The notes under the pieces are model-generated. The model saw only the letters and a program-made list of their open reading frames with translations, did no database searches and was not told the DNA's origin. A stretch of DNA of 64,000 nt. Origin: Stenotrophomonas panacihumi (GTDB lineage Bacteria; Pseudomonadota; Gammaproteobacteria; Xanthomonadales; Xanthomonadaceae). The DNA lies in contig NZ_LLXU01000074.1 of the NCBI RefSeq assembly GCF_001431645.1, forward strand, positions 62,001-126,000, written 5' to 3'. The position numbers and the translations under genes were made by a program. Positions 16,931 to 26,417 of the stretch are shown one piece after another. Positions within the stretch are counted from its first letter, which is position 1; each line of letters opens with the position of its first letter.

Positions 16931-17461
16931 ATGAGCCTGAAGGACATCCAGCAGCAGCCCGGCGTCGCCGCGCAGCCCCCGGCCGAGACCGCCGGTTTCG
17001 TCTTCAACCACACCATGCTGCGGGTCAAGGACATCGTGAAGTCGCTGGACTTCTACACGCGCGTCCTCGGCTTCCGCCTGCTGGACCAGCGCGATTTCCC
17101 CGAAGCGCAGTTCAGCCTCTACTTCCTGGCGCTGCTGCCGGCCGGCACGCAGGTCCCCACGGATGACGCCGAACGCCGCGTATGGATGGCCGGCATTCCC
17201 GGCGTGCTGGAACTCACGCACAACCACGGCACCGAAACGCAGGAAGGCCCCGTCTACCACGACGGCAACAGCGACCCGCGCGGCTTCGGCCACATCTGCG
17301 TGTCGGTGCCCGACATCCACGCCGCCTGCGCGCGTTTCGACGCGTTGGAAGTGCCGTACCAGAAGCGCCTGGAAGACGGCCGCATGAAGCACCTGGCTTT
17401 CATCAAGGATCCGGACGGCTACTGGGTGGAGATCATTTCCAACACGCCGCTGGCGGGCTGA
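16931..17461 (+). CDS. gloA: lactoylglutathione lyase (glyoxalase I)
   Basis: A 176-residue metalloenzyme that isomerises the methylglyoxal-glutathione hemithioacetal to S-lactoylglutathione. Both glyoxalase modules are present. Likely metal ligands lie in [30 protein letters not shown] and GYWVEIIS. An insertion in the first module ([17 protein letters not shown] to RVWMAGIPG) makes it the longer form resembling eukaryotic and Pseudomonas zinc-type enzymes, so zinc is more likely than nickel. It follows copB by 91 bases with its own -10. Confidence 0.93.
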   Translation: MSLKDIQQQPGVAAQPPAETAGFVFNHTMLRVKDIVKSLDFYTRVLGFRLLDQRDFPEAQFSLYFLALLPAGTQVPTDDAERRVWMAGIPGVLELTHNHGTETQEGPVYHDGNSDPRGFGHICVSVPDIHAACARFDALEVPYQKRLEDGRMKHLAFIKDPDGYWVEIISNTPLAG

Positions 17462-17494
17462 GCCGCCTTCGCCTGCGTGCCGGCGCGGACGTTC

Positions 17495-17500
17495 TAGAAT
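17495..17500 (+). promoter_or_regulatory. -10 element for def
   Basis: TAGAAT lies 27 bases before the def ATG and matches five of six consensus bases. A good -35 was not found. Confidence 0.35.
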
Positions 17501-17526
17501 GGGGCGAGCCTCCCGGAAGCCCCGCC

Positions 17527-18039
17527 ATGATCCGCGACATCATCCGCATGGGCGATCCGCGCCTGCTGCGCATCGCCCCGCCCGTTACCGTGTTCGATGC
17601 CGACCTGCGCACGCTCGTCGACGACATGTTCGAGACCATGGATGACGCGAACGGCGTGGGCCTGGCCGCCCCGCAGATCGCCGTGGACCTGCAGCTGATG
17701 GTGTTCGGCTTCGACCAGAGCGCCCGCTATCCCAACGCGCCCGCGGTGCCGCGTACCGCGCTGGCGAACGTGGAGATCACGCCGCTGTCCGACGAACTGG
17801 AAGACGGCTGGGAAGGCTGCCTGTCGATCCCCGGGCTGCGCGCGGTGATCCCGCGCTGGCGCGTGATCCGCTACCGCGGCCAAACGCCCGACGGCCAGTG
17901 GCTGGAGCGCGATGCCGAAGGCTTCCATGCGCGCGTCGTGCAGCACGAGCACGACCACCTGATCGGCCGGCTGTATCCCTCGCGCATCCGTGACTTCAGC
18001 AAGTTCGGCTTCGAGGACGTGCTGTCCTACGAGCTGTAG
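17527..18039 (+). CDS. def: peptide deformylase
   Basis: A 170-residue iron- or zinc-dependent deformylase that removes the N-formyl group from new proteins. All three signature motifs are present: [16 protein letters not shown] with the metal-ligand cysteine, and QHEHDHLIG with two metal-ligand histidines and the catalytic glutamate. It lacks the usual fmt partner next door, so it may be a second deformylase in the genome. It converges on the UdgX gene with a 15-base gap. Confidence 0.93.
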   Translation: MIRDIIRMGDPRLLRIAPPVTVFDADLRTLVDDMFETMDDANGVGLAAPQIAVDLQLMVFGFDQSARYPNAPAVPRTALANVEITPLSDELEDGWEGCLSIPGLRAVIPRWRVIRYRGQTPDGQWLERDAEGFHARVVQHEHDHLIGRLYPSRIRDFSKFGFEDVLSYEL

Positions 18040-18054
18040 CGGCAGCGTCGGCGC

Positions 18055-19497
18055 TCATGGCACGGCCGTGGCGGGCGCGGGAAGTGGTTCGCCTTGCAGC
18101 AAGGCCAAGTCCGCCGCCAGCATCTGTCGCCAGGCATCCCGCTGCCGGGGCGGCTGCCGCAGCACGGCGGAAGGGTGATAGGTCGCGAAGGCGCGCACGC
18201 CACTTTCCATCCGCTGCCATTGACCCCGCTGCGCGGCAAGGCGGAAGTCCGGGCCGAACAACGCCAGTGCCGCCGTGCCGCCGAGCGCGACCACGACGCG
18301 CGGCTGCACCAGCGCCAGCTCACGCTGGAGCCAGGGACCGCACGCGTGCACATGCGCACGCTCGGGGTTGCGATGCAGGCGCCGCTTGCCACGCTGCTCG
18401 AAGCGGAAGTGCTTCACCGCGTTGGTCACGAACATCGCGCGCCGGTCCAGCCCGAGACCTCGCAACACGTCATCAAGCAGTTGCCCGGCGGGCCCGACGA
18501 ACGGACGCCCGGTCAGGTCCTCGGCATCACCCGGCTGCTCGCCGACCAGCATGATGCGCGCGGTGGACGGCCCCTCGCCGCGCACTGCCTGCGTCGCCGG
18601 CTCCCACAGCGGACAGCGCCGGCACGCCGCCAGATCCTGCGCCATGGCGTCCAGGGTCGCGGGGGCGGGCGCCGCCGCATCGCGCGGCCGATCCGGTAGC
18701 CGGCGCCGCACGGGCATGGGCGCGCGGTCGGCCATCTCCTGCATGCGCGGGCCGGCGTCGCGGATCAATAGCGGCAGCAGCTGCGCCTCCGGCAGCAGTT
18801 TCCAGTATTTCTGCGGCATCTCCTGTCGCATCATCCGCGGATTGATCCGCGCCGGATTGAAGATGTTCGCGTAGTAGGTGCGCCACAACGATTCATGCTC
18901 GTCGTCGGCCGGGGCAGCGGCACGGGTGGAGCCTTCCCCGAAGTGGAGCTGCCCGTCGTCCCAACACACACTGCGGTAAGGGGTCAGGATCGCCCATCGC
19001 ATCCCCGCGAAGCGGCGGGCGAAGAACGGGGCCACGCGGTCGAGGATCCAATGCGCCGGCTCGAACCAGGCCACGAAGCGCTCCGGTTCGCCCGCCAGCG
19101 CACGGAAGCGCACGAACGCCTTCATCTTGTGGCAGTCGCGACGCACGGCCTTTTCCAACTCGCGCAGCCGATGCACGTCCACGTCCGTCGCGCGCTCGAT
19201 CAACCGCGGCTCGCCATGCGCCATCCGCCACAGGACCCGATACAGCAGGGCGTGGCGTTGCGGATCCTGGTGGCAGGCCACCGCTTCGGCCAATGCAATG
19301 AAGTCGCGCGGCACGCGCAGCCCGGCAGGTGCTGCTGGCCCGTCCGCCACCTCCCCGGAGGACGCAAAGGCCAGCCCGGCCTGCGTCGCCCCCTCCCACC
19401 GGACCGATTCGGGCGGCCAGCCCGCACGCAGCGCCTCGCGTGCCCGCGCACGCCATATGCCAGCGTCCCACTGGGGTTCGACAGGGAGGAAGTGCAT
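18055..19497 (-). CDS. DUF4130-UdgX fusion, uracil-DNA binding/glycosylase protein
   Basis: A 480-residue two-part protein. Residues 1-250 match the DUF4130 family of probable DNA-metabolism proteins found beside radical-SAM genes. Residues from about 290 to 470 form a UDG-superfamily domain of the UdgX type: CRRCPLW and HVHACGPW for an iron-sulfur cluster, GEQPGDAEDLTGRPFVGPAG as motif A, KRRLHRNP (371-378) and HPSAVLR (441-447). In studied UdgX proteins the histidine of KRRIH bonds covalently to the uracil-derived abasic site; here it is H375 with Leu for Ile. It is the second gene after the radical-SAM gene, six bases apart, in the known linked arrangement. What the fused pair does in the cell is not established. 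Confidence 0.88.
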   Translation of the reverse strand: MHFLPVEPQWDAGIWRARAREALRAGWPPESVRWEGATQAGLAFASSGEVADGPAAPAGLRVPRDFIALAEAVACHQDPQRHALLYRVLWRMAHGEPRLIERATDVDVHRLRELEKAVRRDCHKMKAFVRFRALAGEPERFVAWFEPAHWILDRVAPFFARRFAGMRWAILTPYRSVCWDDGQLHFGEGSTRAAAPADDEHESLWRTYYANIFNPARINPRMMRQEMPQKYWKLLPEAQLLPLLIRDAGPRMQEMADRAPMPVRRRLPDRPRDAAAPAPATLDAMAQDLAACRRCPLWEPATQAVRGEGPSTARIMLVGEQPGDAEDLTGRPFVGPAGQLLDDVLRGLGLDRRAMFVTNAVKHFRFEQRGKRRLHRNPERAHVHACGPWLQRELALVQPRVVVALGGTAALALFGPDFRLAAQRGQWQRMESGVRAFATYHPSAVLRQPPRQRDAWRQMLAADLALLQGEPLPAPATAVP

Positions 19498-19503
19498 CGC
19501 CGC

Positions 19504-20748
19504 TCAGTCGAACAGGCCGGCCTGCCGCGGTGCGGGCGCCAGGGCGGCGCGCAGGCGCGCGGGGTCGTCCAACTGTTTGCGTGGATGGTGGTCGAGCACG
19601 CGGACGAAAGGGGTGACTTTTTTCATCGGCAACCGCAGGCGTTGCAGGTCGGCCAGGCGCAGGCGCCCATGCCGGCGCGCGGTGACGATGCGGCCCACGC
19701 TGCGCGTGCCCAGGCCAGGCACGCGCAACAGCATCTCGCGGGAGGCGGCATTGATATCGACGGGGAACTGTTCCGGGTGCCGCAGCGCCCATGCCAGCTT
19801 GGGATCCACGTCCAGCTCGAGCATGCCGGAAGACTGCGCCGGCACGATTTCTTCGACGGAGAAGCCATAGAACCGCAGCAGCCAGTCGGCCTGGTAGAGC
19901 CGGTTTTCGCGCTGCAGCGGCGGCGCCTGCAATGGCAGGCGCGAGGAGGCATCCGGAATCGGGCTGAAAGCGGAGTAGTACACGCGCCGCAGCCGGAAGT
20001 TGCCGTACAGGTTGTCCGACGTGGCCAGGATCGTGCGGTCCGCCTCGCCGTCGGCGCCGACGATCATCTGCGTGCTCTGCCCGGCGGGCGCGAAGCGAGG
20101 AGGCTTGGGGCGGCCGCGCGCGGTGGCCTTGCGCGCCTCGACGCCTTCCTCGATGCGCCAGCGCAATTCGCCCATCGCGGCCCGGATCCGGGGCTGGCTC
20201 TTCTCCGGCGCCAGGCGCCCCAAGGCACCTTCGGTCGGCAATTCGATATTGATGCTGAGCCGGTCCGCGTAGCGACCTGCGGCCGCGAGCAGTTCGGGCG
20301 CCGCGTCGGGAATGGTCTTCAGGTGGATGTAGCCGGCGAAGCGGTGCTGTTCGCGCAGGGAGCGTGCCACCGCGACCAGTTGCTCCATCGTGTAGTCGCT
20401 GTCGCGGATGATGCCGCTGGAGAGGAACAGCCCTTCGATGTAGTTGCGCTTGTAGAAGTCCAGCGTCAACGCCACGACCTCCTGCGTGGTGAAGCGCGCC
20501 CGGGTGACGTTGCTGGACACGCGGTTGACGCAGTAGGCGCAATCGAAAATGCAGAAGTTGGTCAGCAGGATCTTCAGCAGCGACACGCAGCGGCCGTCGG
20601 GCGTATACGAATGGCAGATGCCCATGCCTTCGGTGCTGCCGATTCCGCCGGTCCCCAGCGAATGGCGTTTGTCCGCACCACTGGAAGCGCACGACGCATC
20701 GTATTTCGCGGCGTCGGCCAGCACCGCCAGTTTGTCCGTGAGCTTCAT
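19504..20748 (-). CDS. putative DNA modification/repair radical SAM protein
   Basis: A 414-residue protein of the radical-SAM group linked to UDG (TIGR03916-like). The iron-sulfur cysteines are C66, C70 and C73 in NFCIFDCAYC, following a MGICHSYTPDGRC segment. The middle carries the TIM-barrel signature elements (GLFLSSGI, GYIHLKTIPD). The C-terminus has a helix-hairpin-helix (REMLLRVPGLGTRSVGRI), which suggests DNA contact. The start at 20748 begins MKLTDKLAVLADAAKYD, the conserved family N-terminus. The gene product and its UdgX partner probably act on the same modified or damaged DNA. The substrate is unknown. Confidence 0.88.
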   Translation of the reverse strand: MKLTDKLAVLADAAKYDASCASSGADKRHSLGTGGIGSTEGMGICHSYTPDGRCVSLLKILLTNFCIFDCAYCVNRVSSNVTRARFTTQEVVALTLDFYKRNYIEGLFLSSGIIRDSDYTMEQLVAVARSLREQHRFAGYIHLKTIPDAAPELLAAAGRYADRLSINIELPTEGALGRLAPEKSQPRIRAAMGELRWRIEEGVEARKATARGRPKPPRFAPAGQSTQMIVGADGEADRTILATSDNLYGNFRLRRVYYSAFSPIPDASSRLPLQAPPLQRENRLYQADWLLRFYGFSVEEIVPAQSSGMLELDVDPKLAWALRHPEQFPVDINAASREMLLRVPGLGTRSVGRIVTARRHGRLRLADLQRLRLPMKKVTPFVRVLDHHPRKQLDDPARLRAALAPAPRQAGLFD

Positions 20749-20770
20749 GGCCGAACTCTGGACAGCGCGC

Positions 20771-20787
20771 GTCTCAATCCGTGAGAC
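20771..20787. promoter_or_regulatory. palindrome upstream of the radical-SAM/UdgX operon
   Basis: GTCTCA-ATCCG-TGAGAC is a perfect six-base inverted repeat 22 bases before the radical-SAM start codon. It is a plausible operator or 5'-UTR hairpin. A second inverted repeat, TTCAC-GCCC-GTGAA, lies at 20848-20861 between the divergent genes. No regulator is recognised. Confidence 0.4.
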
Positions 20788-20897
20788 GCTCCCCGCGTGG
20801 GCGCGGTCGGCACCTGACGCGTTCAGCCGCCGGCACCCGACTTGACTTTCACGCCCGTGAACGTGCCCTATCACCCCACGACGGGAGGGGACACGCG

Positions 20898-20999
20898 ATG
20901 GGCAAGGTCGTGTTCGACATCGACCAGTCACGCGAGGGTGGGGCAACCTCGCAGGCGGGCGACCGGCAGAACGAAGTCCGCTACCGGCGCGTGCGGTGA
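20898..20999 (+). CDS. 33-residue leader ORF coupled to the mechanosensitive channel
   Basis: ATG 20898 has an excellent ribosome site GGGAGGGG (20883-20890) seven bases upstream. The ORF encodes MGKVVFDIDQSREGG and 18 more polar residues, and its TGA (20997-20999) overlaps the GTG of the channel gene (GTGA). The channel itself has no visible ribosome site, so translation of the leader may deliver ribosomes to it. The peptide has no known relatives that I recognise. Function, if any, may lie in translation itself. Confidence 0.5.
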   Translation: MGKVVFDIDQSREGGATSQAGDRQNEVRYRRVR

Positions 21000-23461
21000 C
21001 CTGCATGCGCGGCGCATTCCGCAACGCATTGCCGAAGCGCACCTGGCCTGCGTGGTTGGCGGTGGCGCTGTGCGTATCGGGGTGGGCAAGCGCCCAGACT
21101 GCGCCCACGGCGGCGCAGCCTCCGCCACCGATATCCGCGCAGGAAATCGTCGAGCACGCCGACGCTGACGAGCGCCTCGCCGTGGCCGCCCTGCAACTGG
21201 CGACCGCACCCGATCCCACCGCGGCCATGGCGATACCGCTGCAGAAGATCGCCGATTCGGTGGACACGCGCAGCGCCGACTTCCCCGTGAGCCGCCTGCA
21301 GGCCTTGCCCATCATGCGGCTGGAGAGCCTCGCCCGGCACTGGACGTTCGACCGCCGGCGCTTCGAGCGCTGGCGCAACACCTTCAACGATGCGCGCTCG
21401 GGTTACCTGGCCGATGCCTCGCTGCTGGCCGAGCGGCGCGCGGCGTGGGATGCGCTCGACGCCCGCCAGGCCAGCCAGCTGCCGGCATTGAGCGCCCGCA
21501 TCACGCAGGTGCGCCAGCAACTGGAACAGGCCGACACGGCCCTCTCCACGGTGATGACGCAGCAGATTGCGCTGGGCCAGCGCGCCAACGGCCTGGACGT
21601 GCGCCTGCAACAGGGGCAGGACCGCGTCACCCAGGCCATCGAGCGCATCGACCGCCAGCTCCTGCACATCGATGCGCCGCCGATCTGGCGCGCGCATGCC
21701 GCGCCGCAGGAAGCCTCGCGCGCGGGCGAGGTGATCAGTTCGAGCCTGCAGATCGAAGCCGACTTCGCCGCCGCCTACACCGAGGAGACCGGCGCCCAGC
21801 GCCTGCTGCTCAACCTGCTGCAGCTGCTGATGCTGCCCGTGCTGCTGTGGCTGTCACACGTGAGCCGGCGCGCGATCGGCGCCGGCGAGATGAGCCCGGT
21901 CGCGGCGCGGGTGATGAGCCGTCCATGGTCGTCGTGGTTGCTGCTCTGTGTCGCCGCGCTGCTGGTAATCGAACAGGACGCGCCGCTGCTGATCCGGCAG
22001 ATCGCGATGATGATCGCGCTGATCCCGGTGCTGCGCCTGCTGCCGCCGGGGCATCGCGAGCTGCTGGACGTGTGGCCGTACGTGGCGACGATCCTGTACC
22101 TGGTCGCGAGCTTCGGCGCGATCTTCATGGGCAGCGCGCTGGTGTACCGCGTGTTCTCGCTGGCGCTGGCACTGCTGGCCCTGGCGGCGACGTGGTGGCT
22201 GCTGTGGCGCTCACGGCGTCGTGGCCATGGCCTGCAGGGGCGGCTCGGCCGCTGGCTGCGCGGTGCGGCCTGGTTTGCCTCGGGCCTGTTGCTGGTCTCC
22301 GTGGCCTGCAACATCGCCGGCAACGTCTCGTTGGCCGAAATGCTGCTCGATGGCGTGATCTACAGCGCGTACTTCGGGTTGGTGCTGTACGTGATGGTCA
22401 ACGTCGTGACCACGCTGCTGCAGCTGCTGCTGGGCCGCCCCGGCGCCTCGCGTTTCCGGGTGGCGCCGGAACATGCGCCGCCACTGGTGTCGTGGTTGTT
22501 CGGGCTGACCGTAGGCGCGGCGATGATCGGCTGGGGGCTGTATGCGATGGAGAGCTTCCGCATCCTGCGTCCGCTGTACACGTTGGCGCGGCGAGTGCTC
22601 GGGCATGAATTCGCCATCGGGGACTTCAGCCTGTCGCTGGGCCACATCCTGCTGTTCGTGGTCGCCACGGTGATCGCGTTCTGGGCGGCGAAGGCGACGC
22701 GCCTGGTGCTGCACGAGGTCGCCGACAGCCGCCTGAAGCTGCAACGCGGCACCGCCAACAGCGTGGCCTCGCTGGCGTACTACGGCGTGCTGCTGCTGGG
22801 CCTGTTGGGCGCGCTGTCCATCGCCGGCTTCAAGACCAGCCAGCTGGCGCTGATCTTCGGCGCGCTGGGCGTGGGCATCGGCTTCGGCCTGCAGAACGTG
22901 GTGAACAACTTCGTTTCTGGCCTGATCCTGATGTTCGAACGGCCGGTGCAGCCGGGCGATGTCATCGACGTGGGGCCCACCTCCGGGCGCGTACGCGAGA
23001 TCGGCCTGCGCGCCACGCGTATCCGCACGTTCGACGGTGCCGACGTGATCGTGCCGAACGGCACGCTGCTGTCCGACCGGCTCACCAACTGGACGCTGTT
23101 CGATCGCAGCCGGCGGATCGAGGTCCCCGTCGGGGTGGCGTACGGCAGCGATGCCCGCCAGGTGGCCGAGCTGCTGGAGGCCACCGCAACGCAGACGCCG
23201 GGCATTGCCAGTACCCCGCCGGTGAGCGTGCTGTTCTCCGGCTTCGGCGCCAGCTCGCTGGATTTCGTGGTGCGCGCCTGGACGCCGGACTACGACCATT
23301 TCGCCGAACTGCGCAGCGCGTTGCACGCGCGCATCTACGAGGCGCTGGCGCAGGCCGGCATCGAAATCCCGTTTCCGCAGCAGGACGTGCACCTGCATGG
23401 CGGCGTGCGGGTCGACCCGCGGGACGACCCCGACGCCAAAGGGAACTCGCAGCCTTCTTGA
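20996..23461 (+). CDS. mechanosensitive ion channel, MscK/MscS type
   Basis: An 821-residue inner-membrane channel of the large MscS family. A signal-like hydrophobic N-terminus precedes a periplasmic helical region with coiled-coil character (to about 250). About eight to ten membrane spans follow, and then the MscS core: the pore-lining helix region GVGIGFGLQNVVNNFVSG, then RPVQPGDVIDV, the TFDGADVIVPNGTLLSD strand and the C-terminal vestibule. It opens on hypo-osmotic shock. GTG 20996 is chosen because of the overlap with the leader ORF; ATG 21005 is the alternative. It is divergent from the radical-SAM gene. Confidence 0.9.
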   Translation: MTCMRGAFRNALPKRTWPAWLAVALCVSGWASAQTAPTAAQPPPPISAQEIVEHADADERLAVAALQLATAPDPTAAMAIPLQKIADSVDTRSADFPVSRLQALPIMRLESLARHWTFDRRRFERWRNTFNDARSGYLADASLLAERRAAWDALDARQASQLPALSARITQVRQQLEQADTALSTVMTQQIALGQRANGLDVRLQQGQDRVTQAIERIDRQLLHIDAPPIWRAHAAPQEASRAGEVISSSLQIEADFAAAYTEETGAQRLLLNLLQLLMLPVLLWLSHVSRRAIGAGEMSPVAARVMSRPWSSWLLLCVAALLVIEQDAPLLIRQIAMMIALIPVLRLLPPGHRELLDVWPYVATILYLVASFGAIFMGSALVYRVFSLALALLALAATWWLLWRSRRRGHGLQGRLGRWLRGAAWFASGLLLVSVACNIAGNVSLAEMLLDGVIYSAYFGLVLYVMVNVVTTLLQLLLGRPGASRFRVAPEHAPPLVSWLFGLTVGAAMIGWGLYAMESFRILRPLYTLARRVLGHEFAIGDFSLSLGHILLFVVATVIAFWAAKATRLVLHEVADSRLKLQRGTANSVASLAYYGVLLLGLLGALSIAGFKTSQLALIFGALGVGIGFGLQNVVNNFVSGLILMFERPVQPGDVIDVGPTSGRVREIGLRATRIRTFDGADVIVPNGTLLSDRLTNWTLFDRSRRIEVPVGVAYGSDARQVAELLEATATQTPGIASTPPVSVLFSGFGASSLDFVVRAWTPDYDHFAELRSALHARIYEALAQAGIEIPFPQQDVHLHGGVRVDPRDDPDAKGNSQPS

Positions 23462-23589
23462 GGCGGGCACGGCCTCCCAGCAGAAAGACGGCCTCACTTC
23501 CCGCCTGATGGATTGACCTACACTGCCGACGCCGCCATGGGTGGCGCGCGCGCTCACCTGGGGCCTTGGGCCGAAAGACTGTCCATCTC

Positions 23590-26385
23590 GTGAAAACCGA
23601 TACCTCCGACCACTTCTACCCCGAGCGCGATACCGAACGCGTCCGCCTCGCCCTCGCCGCCGGCGCCATCGTGGGCACCTGGTTCTGGGACGTGCAGCAG
23701 GACCGGATGACGGTGGACGATGCCCTCGCCCAGGCCTTCGGCCTGGATCCCGCGTTGGGTCGCACCAACCTGCGGCTGGAGCAGGTCGTGGCCGCCGTGC
23801 ATCCGGACGACCAGGCCGGGCTGGCCGCGGCCATCTCGCAGGCGCTGCGCATGGGTGGCCGCTACGCGCACCAGTACCGCGCACGCGGAGAAGACGGCCA
23901 GTACCGGTGGCTGGAGGCCATCGGCCGCGTGGACGTGGATGCCGCCGGGCAGCCCATCGGCTTCCCCGGGGTGCTGATCGACATCGACGACCGCCGCCGC
24001 ATCGAGGCCGAGCGCGATGAGGCCCAGACGCTGCTGCGTTCCTTCGTCGAAGCGGCGCCGGGCGTGGTGTACGCCAAGGACCGGCAAGGCCGGATCCTGA
24101 TCGGCAACCGCGGCGCCACCGAGCTGATCGGCGCGCCGCCGGAGGTCTATGTCGGCCGCACCGACGCCGAACTGCTCGGCAATTCCGCGCAGGCCGCCGC
24201 GGTGATGGCGACCGACGAACGCATCATGGCCAGCGGCGTGACCGAGCAGCTGGAAGAAGAAATCAATTTCCCTGATGGCCGGCAGGCCCATTGGCTTTCG
24301 ACCAAGTCGCCGTTGCGCGATGCCGCGGGCCAGGTCGTCGGCCTTGTCGGCACCTCGCTGGACATCACCGCGCGCAAGGCCGCCGAAGCCCGCCACCTGG
24401 AAGTGGAGGAACGCTACCGGCTGGCGGCGCATGCCACCAACGACGCGATCTGGGACTGGCGCCTCGCCGATGGCCACGTCATCTGGAACGAGGCGCTGAC
24501 CACGCTGTTCGGCCACGCCTACGCCGAGACCTCCGCGCAATGGTGGCTCGACCACATCCACCCCGATGACCTGGCGCGCATCGACGAAGAGATCCATACG
24601 GTGATCGAAAACGGCGGCACGACCTGGAAGGGGGAGTACCGCTTCCGTCGCGCCGATGGCAGCTTCGCCCTGGTGTTCGATCGCGGCACCGTGCTGCGCG
24701 GGCCCGGGGGCGAGCCGCTGCGCATGATCGGCGCGATGCTTGACCTGTCCGAACGCAGGGCCGCGCAGGCCGCGCTGCAGGAAAGCGAGGAGCGCCTGCG
24801 GCTGGCCACCGATGCCGGCGACCTGGGTTTCTGGGACGTGGACATGCTGCAGGACGTGCTGGTGTGGCCGGCGCGCACGAAAGCCATGTTCGGCATTTCC
24901 CCGGACGTGGAAGTCTCCATGCGCGACTTCTACGCCGGCCTGCACCCGGAAGACCGCGTCGCCACCAGCCTGGCCTTCGCCGCCGCGGCGGACCCGCACC
25001 AGCGCGCGCTCTACGACGTGGAGTACCGCACCGTCGGCAAGGAGGACGGCATCGTGCGCTGGGTCGCGGCCAAGGGACGAGGTCTGTTCGAGGGTGACAC
25101 CTGCGTGCGCGTGGTCGGCGTGGCGATTGAGGTCACCGCGCGCAAGGTAGCCGAGGCCAAGCTGCAGGAATTGAACGAACGCCTCGAAAGCCGCGTGCTG
25201 GCAGAGGTGGCCGAGCGCACGCGCGTGGAAGATGCGCTGCGCCAGAGCCAGAAGATGGAGGCCGTCGGCCAGCTGACCGGCGGCATCGCGCACGACTTCA
25301 ACAACATGCTGGCGACCGTCATCGGCCCGCTGGACCTGCTCGCCACGCGCATCGGCGCGGACGATGCACGCGCCAAGCGCTACATCGACATGGCCATTGA
25401 CGGCGCGCGCCGCGCCGCCCAGCTGACCCAGCGCCTGCTCGCCTTCTCGCGCCAGCAACCGCTGCAGCCGGTGCCGGTGGACGCGAACCGGCTGGTGGCC
25501 GGCATGTCGGACCTGCTCGTGCATTCGCTCGGTGGCAGCGTGCGGCTGGAAACCGTGCTGGCCGCCGGGCTGTGGTGGACGTATGCCGATGCCAACCAGC
25601 TCGAGAACGTGATCCTCAACCTGGCGGTCAACGCCCGCGATGCGATGGAAGGCGGCGGCCGGCTCACCGTGGAAACCGCCAACTGCCACCTCGACCACCA
25701 CTACGCGGCCGACCACCTCGGCGTGCCGGCGGGGCAATACATCCTGATCGCCGTCAGCGACAGCGGCAGCGGCATGCCGCCGGAGGTCATCGCCAAGGCG
25801 TTCGATCCGTTCTTCACCACCAAGAAGGTGGGCCAGGGCACCGGGCTGGGCCTGTCACAGGTCTATGGGTTCGTGAAGCAATCCGCCGGCCACGTGAAGA
25901 TTTATTCGGAAGTCGGCCAGGGCACGACGGTGAAGGTGTACCTGCCGCGCCTGATGGTGGATGCCGGCGAGCGCGCGCAAAGCCTGGCCGGTAGCGCGCT
26001 GCCGCTGGGCGATGGGCAGGAATTGATCCTGGTGGTGGAGGACGAGCCGCTGGTGCGGCAGTTCTCCACCGATGCGCTGACCGAGCTGGGTTACCAGGTG
26101 CTGGCTGCCGACTGCGCGGCCACTGCGCTGATGCTGCTCGACGCGCATCCGGAGATCGTGCTGCTGTTCACCGACGTGGTGATGCCCGAGGTCAACGGGC
26201 GGCAGCTGGCCGACGAGGCGCTCAAGCGGCGGCCCGGGCTGAAGGTGCTGTTCACCACCGGCTACAGCCGCAACGCGGTGGTGCATAACGGCGTGCTCGA
26301 TCCGGGCGTGCAGCTGATCGGCAAGCCGTTCACCGTGGAGGAGCTGGCATCGCGCGTGCGCGCGGTGCTCGACGACGCCGGCTGA
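23590..26385 (+). CDS. PAS-domain hybrid sensor histidine kinase
   Basis: A 931-residue cytoplasmic sensor with no membrane segment. Four PAS/PAC modules fill residues 1-530 (for example [46 protein letters not shown] and [12 protein letters not shown]). A HisKA domain has the phosphohistidine in [12 protein letters not shown]. HATPase follows with an N-box [13 protein letters not shown] and [11 protein letters not shown] receiver domain ends the protein with acidic VVEDEP, phosphoacceptor LFTDVVMP and lysine GKPFTVEE. This is the class of multi-PAS kinases that sense redox, light or small molecules; the ligand is not predictable. GTG 23590 is the likely start; TTG 23566 is possible. It converges on glmS. 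Confidence 0.88.
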   Translation: MKTDTSDHFYPERDTERVRLALAAGAIVGTWFWDVQQDRMTVDDALAQAFGLDPALGRTNLRLEQVVAAVHPDDQAGLAAAISQALRMGGRYAHQYRARGEDGQYRWLEAIGRVDVDAAGQPIGFPGVLIDIDDRRRIEAERDEAQTLLRSFVEAAPGVVYAKDRQGRILIGNRGATELIGAPPEVYVGRTDAELLGNSAQAAAVMATDERIMASGVTEQLEEEINFPDGRQAHWLSTKSPLRDAAGQVVGLVGTSLDITARKAAEARHLEVEERYRLAAHATNDAIWDWRLADGHVIWNEALTTLFGHAYAETSAQWWLDHIHPDDLARIDEEIHTVIENGGTTWKGEYRFRRADGSFALVFDRGTVLRGPGGEPLRMIGAMLDLSERRAAQAALQESEERLRLATDAGDLGFWDVDMLQDVLVWPARTKAMFGISPDVEVSMRDFYAGLHPEDRVATSLAFAAAADPHQRALYDVEYRTVGKEDGIVRWVAAKGRGLFEGDTCVRVVGVAIEVTARKVAEAKLQELNERLESRVLAEVAERTRVEDALRQSQKMEAVGQLTGGIAHDFNNMLATVIGPLDLLATRIGADDARAKRYIDMAIDGARRAAQLTQRLLAFSRQQPLQPVPVDANRLVAGMSDLLVHSLGGSVRLETVLAAGLWWTYADANQLENVILNLAVNARDAMEGGGRLTVETANCHLDHHYAADHLGVPAGQYILIAVSDSGSGMPPEVIAKAFDPFFTTKKVGQGTGLGLSQVYGFVKQSAGHVKIYSEVGQGTTVKVYLPRLMVDAGERAQSLAGSALPLGDGQELILVVEDEPLVRQFSTDALTELGYQVLAADCAATALMLLDAHPEIVLLFTDVVMPEVNGRQLADEALKRRPGLKVLFTTGYSRNAVVHNGVLDPGVQLIGKPFTVEELASRVRAVLDDAG

Positions 26386-26417
26386 GCTGAGCGCAAAGCC
26401 GGCGCGACGCGCTCGCC

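Noticed and set aside
20749..20995. LexA control of the UdgX/radical-SAM operon
   Set aside because: The palindromes GTCTCA-N5-TGAGAC and TTCAC-N4-GTGAA do not match LexA sites known to me.
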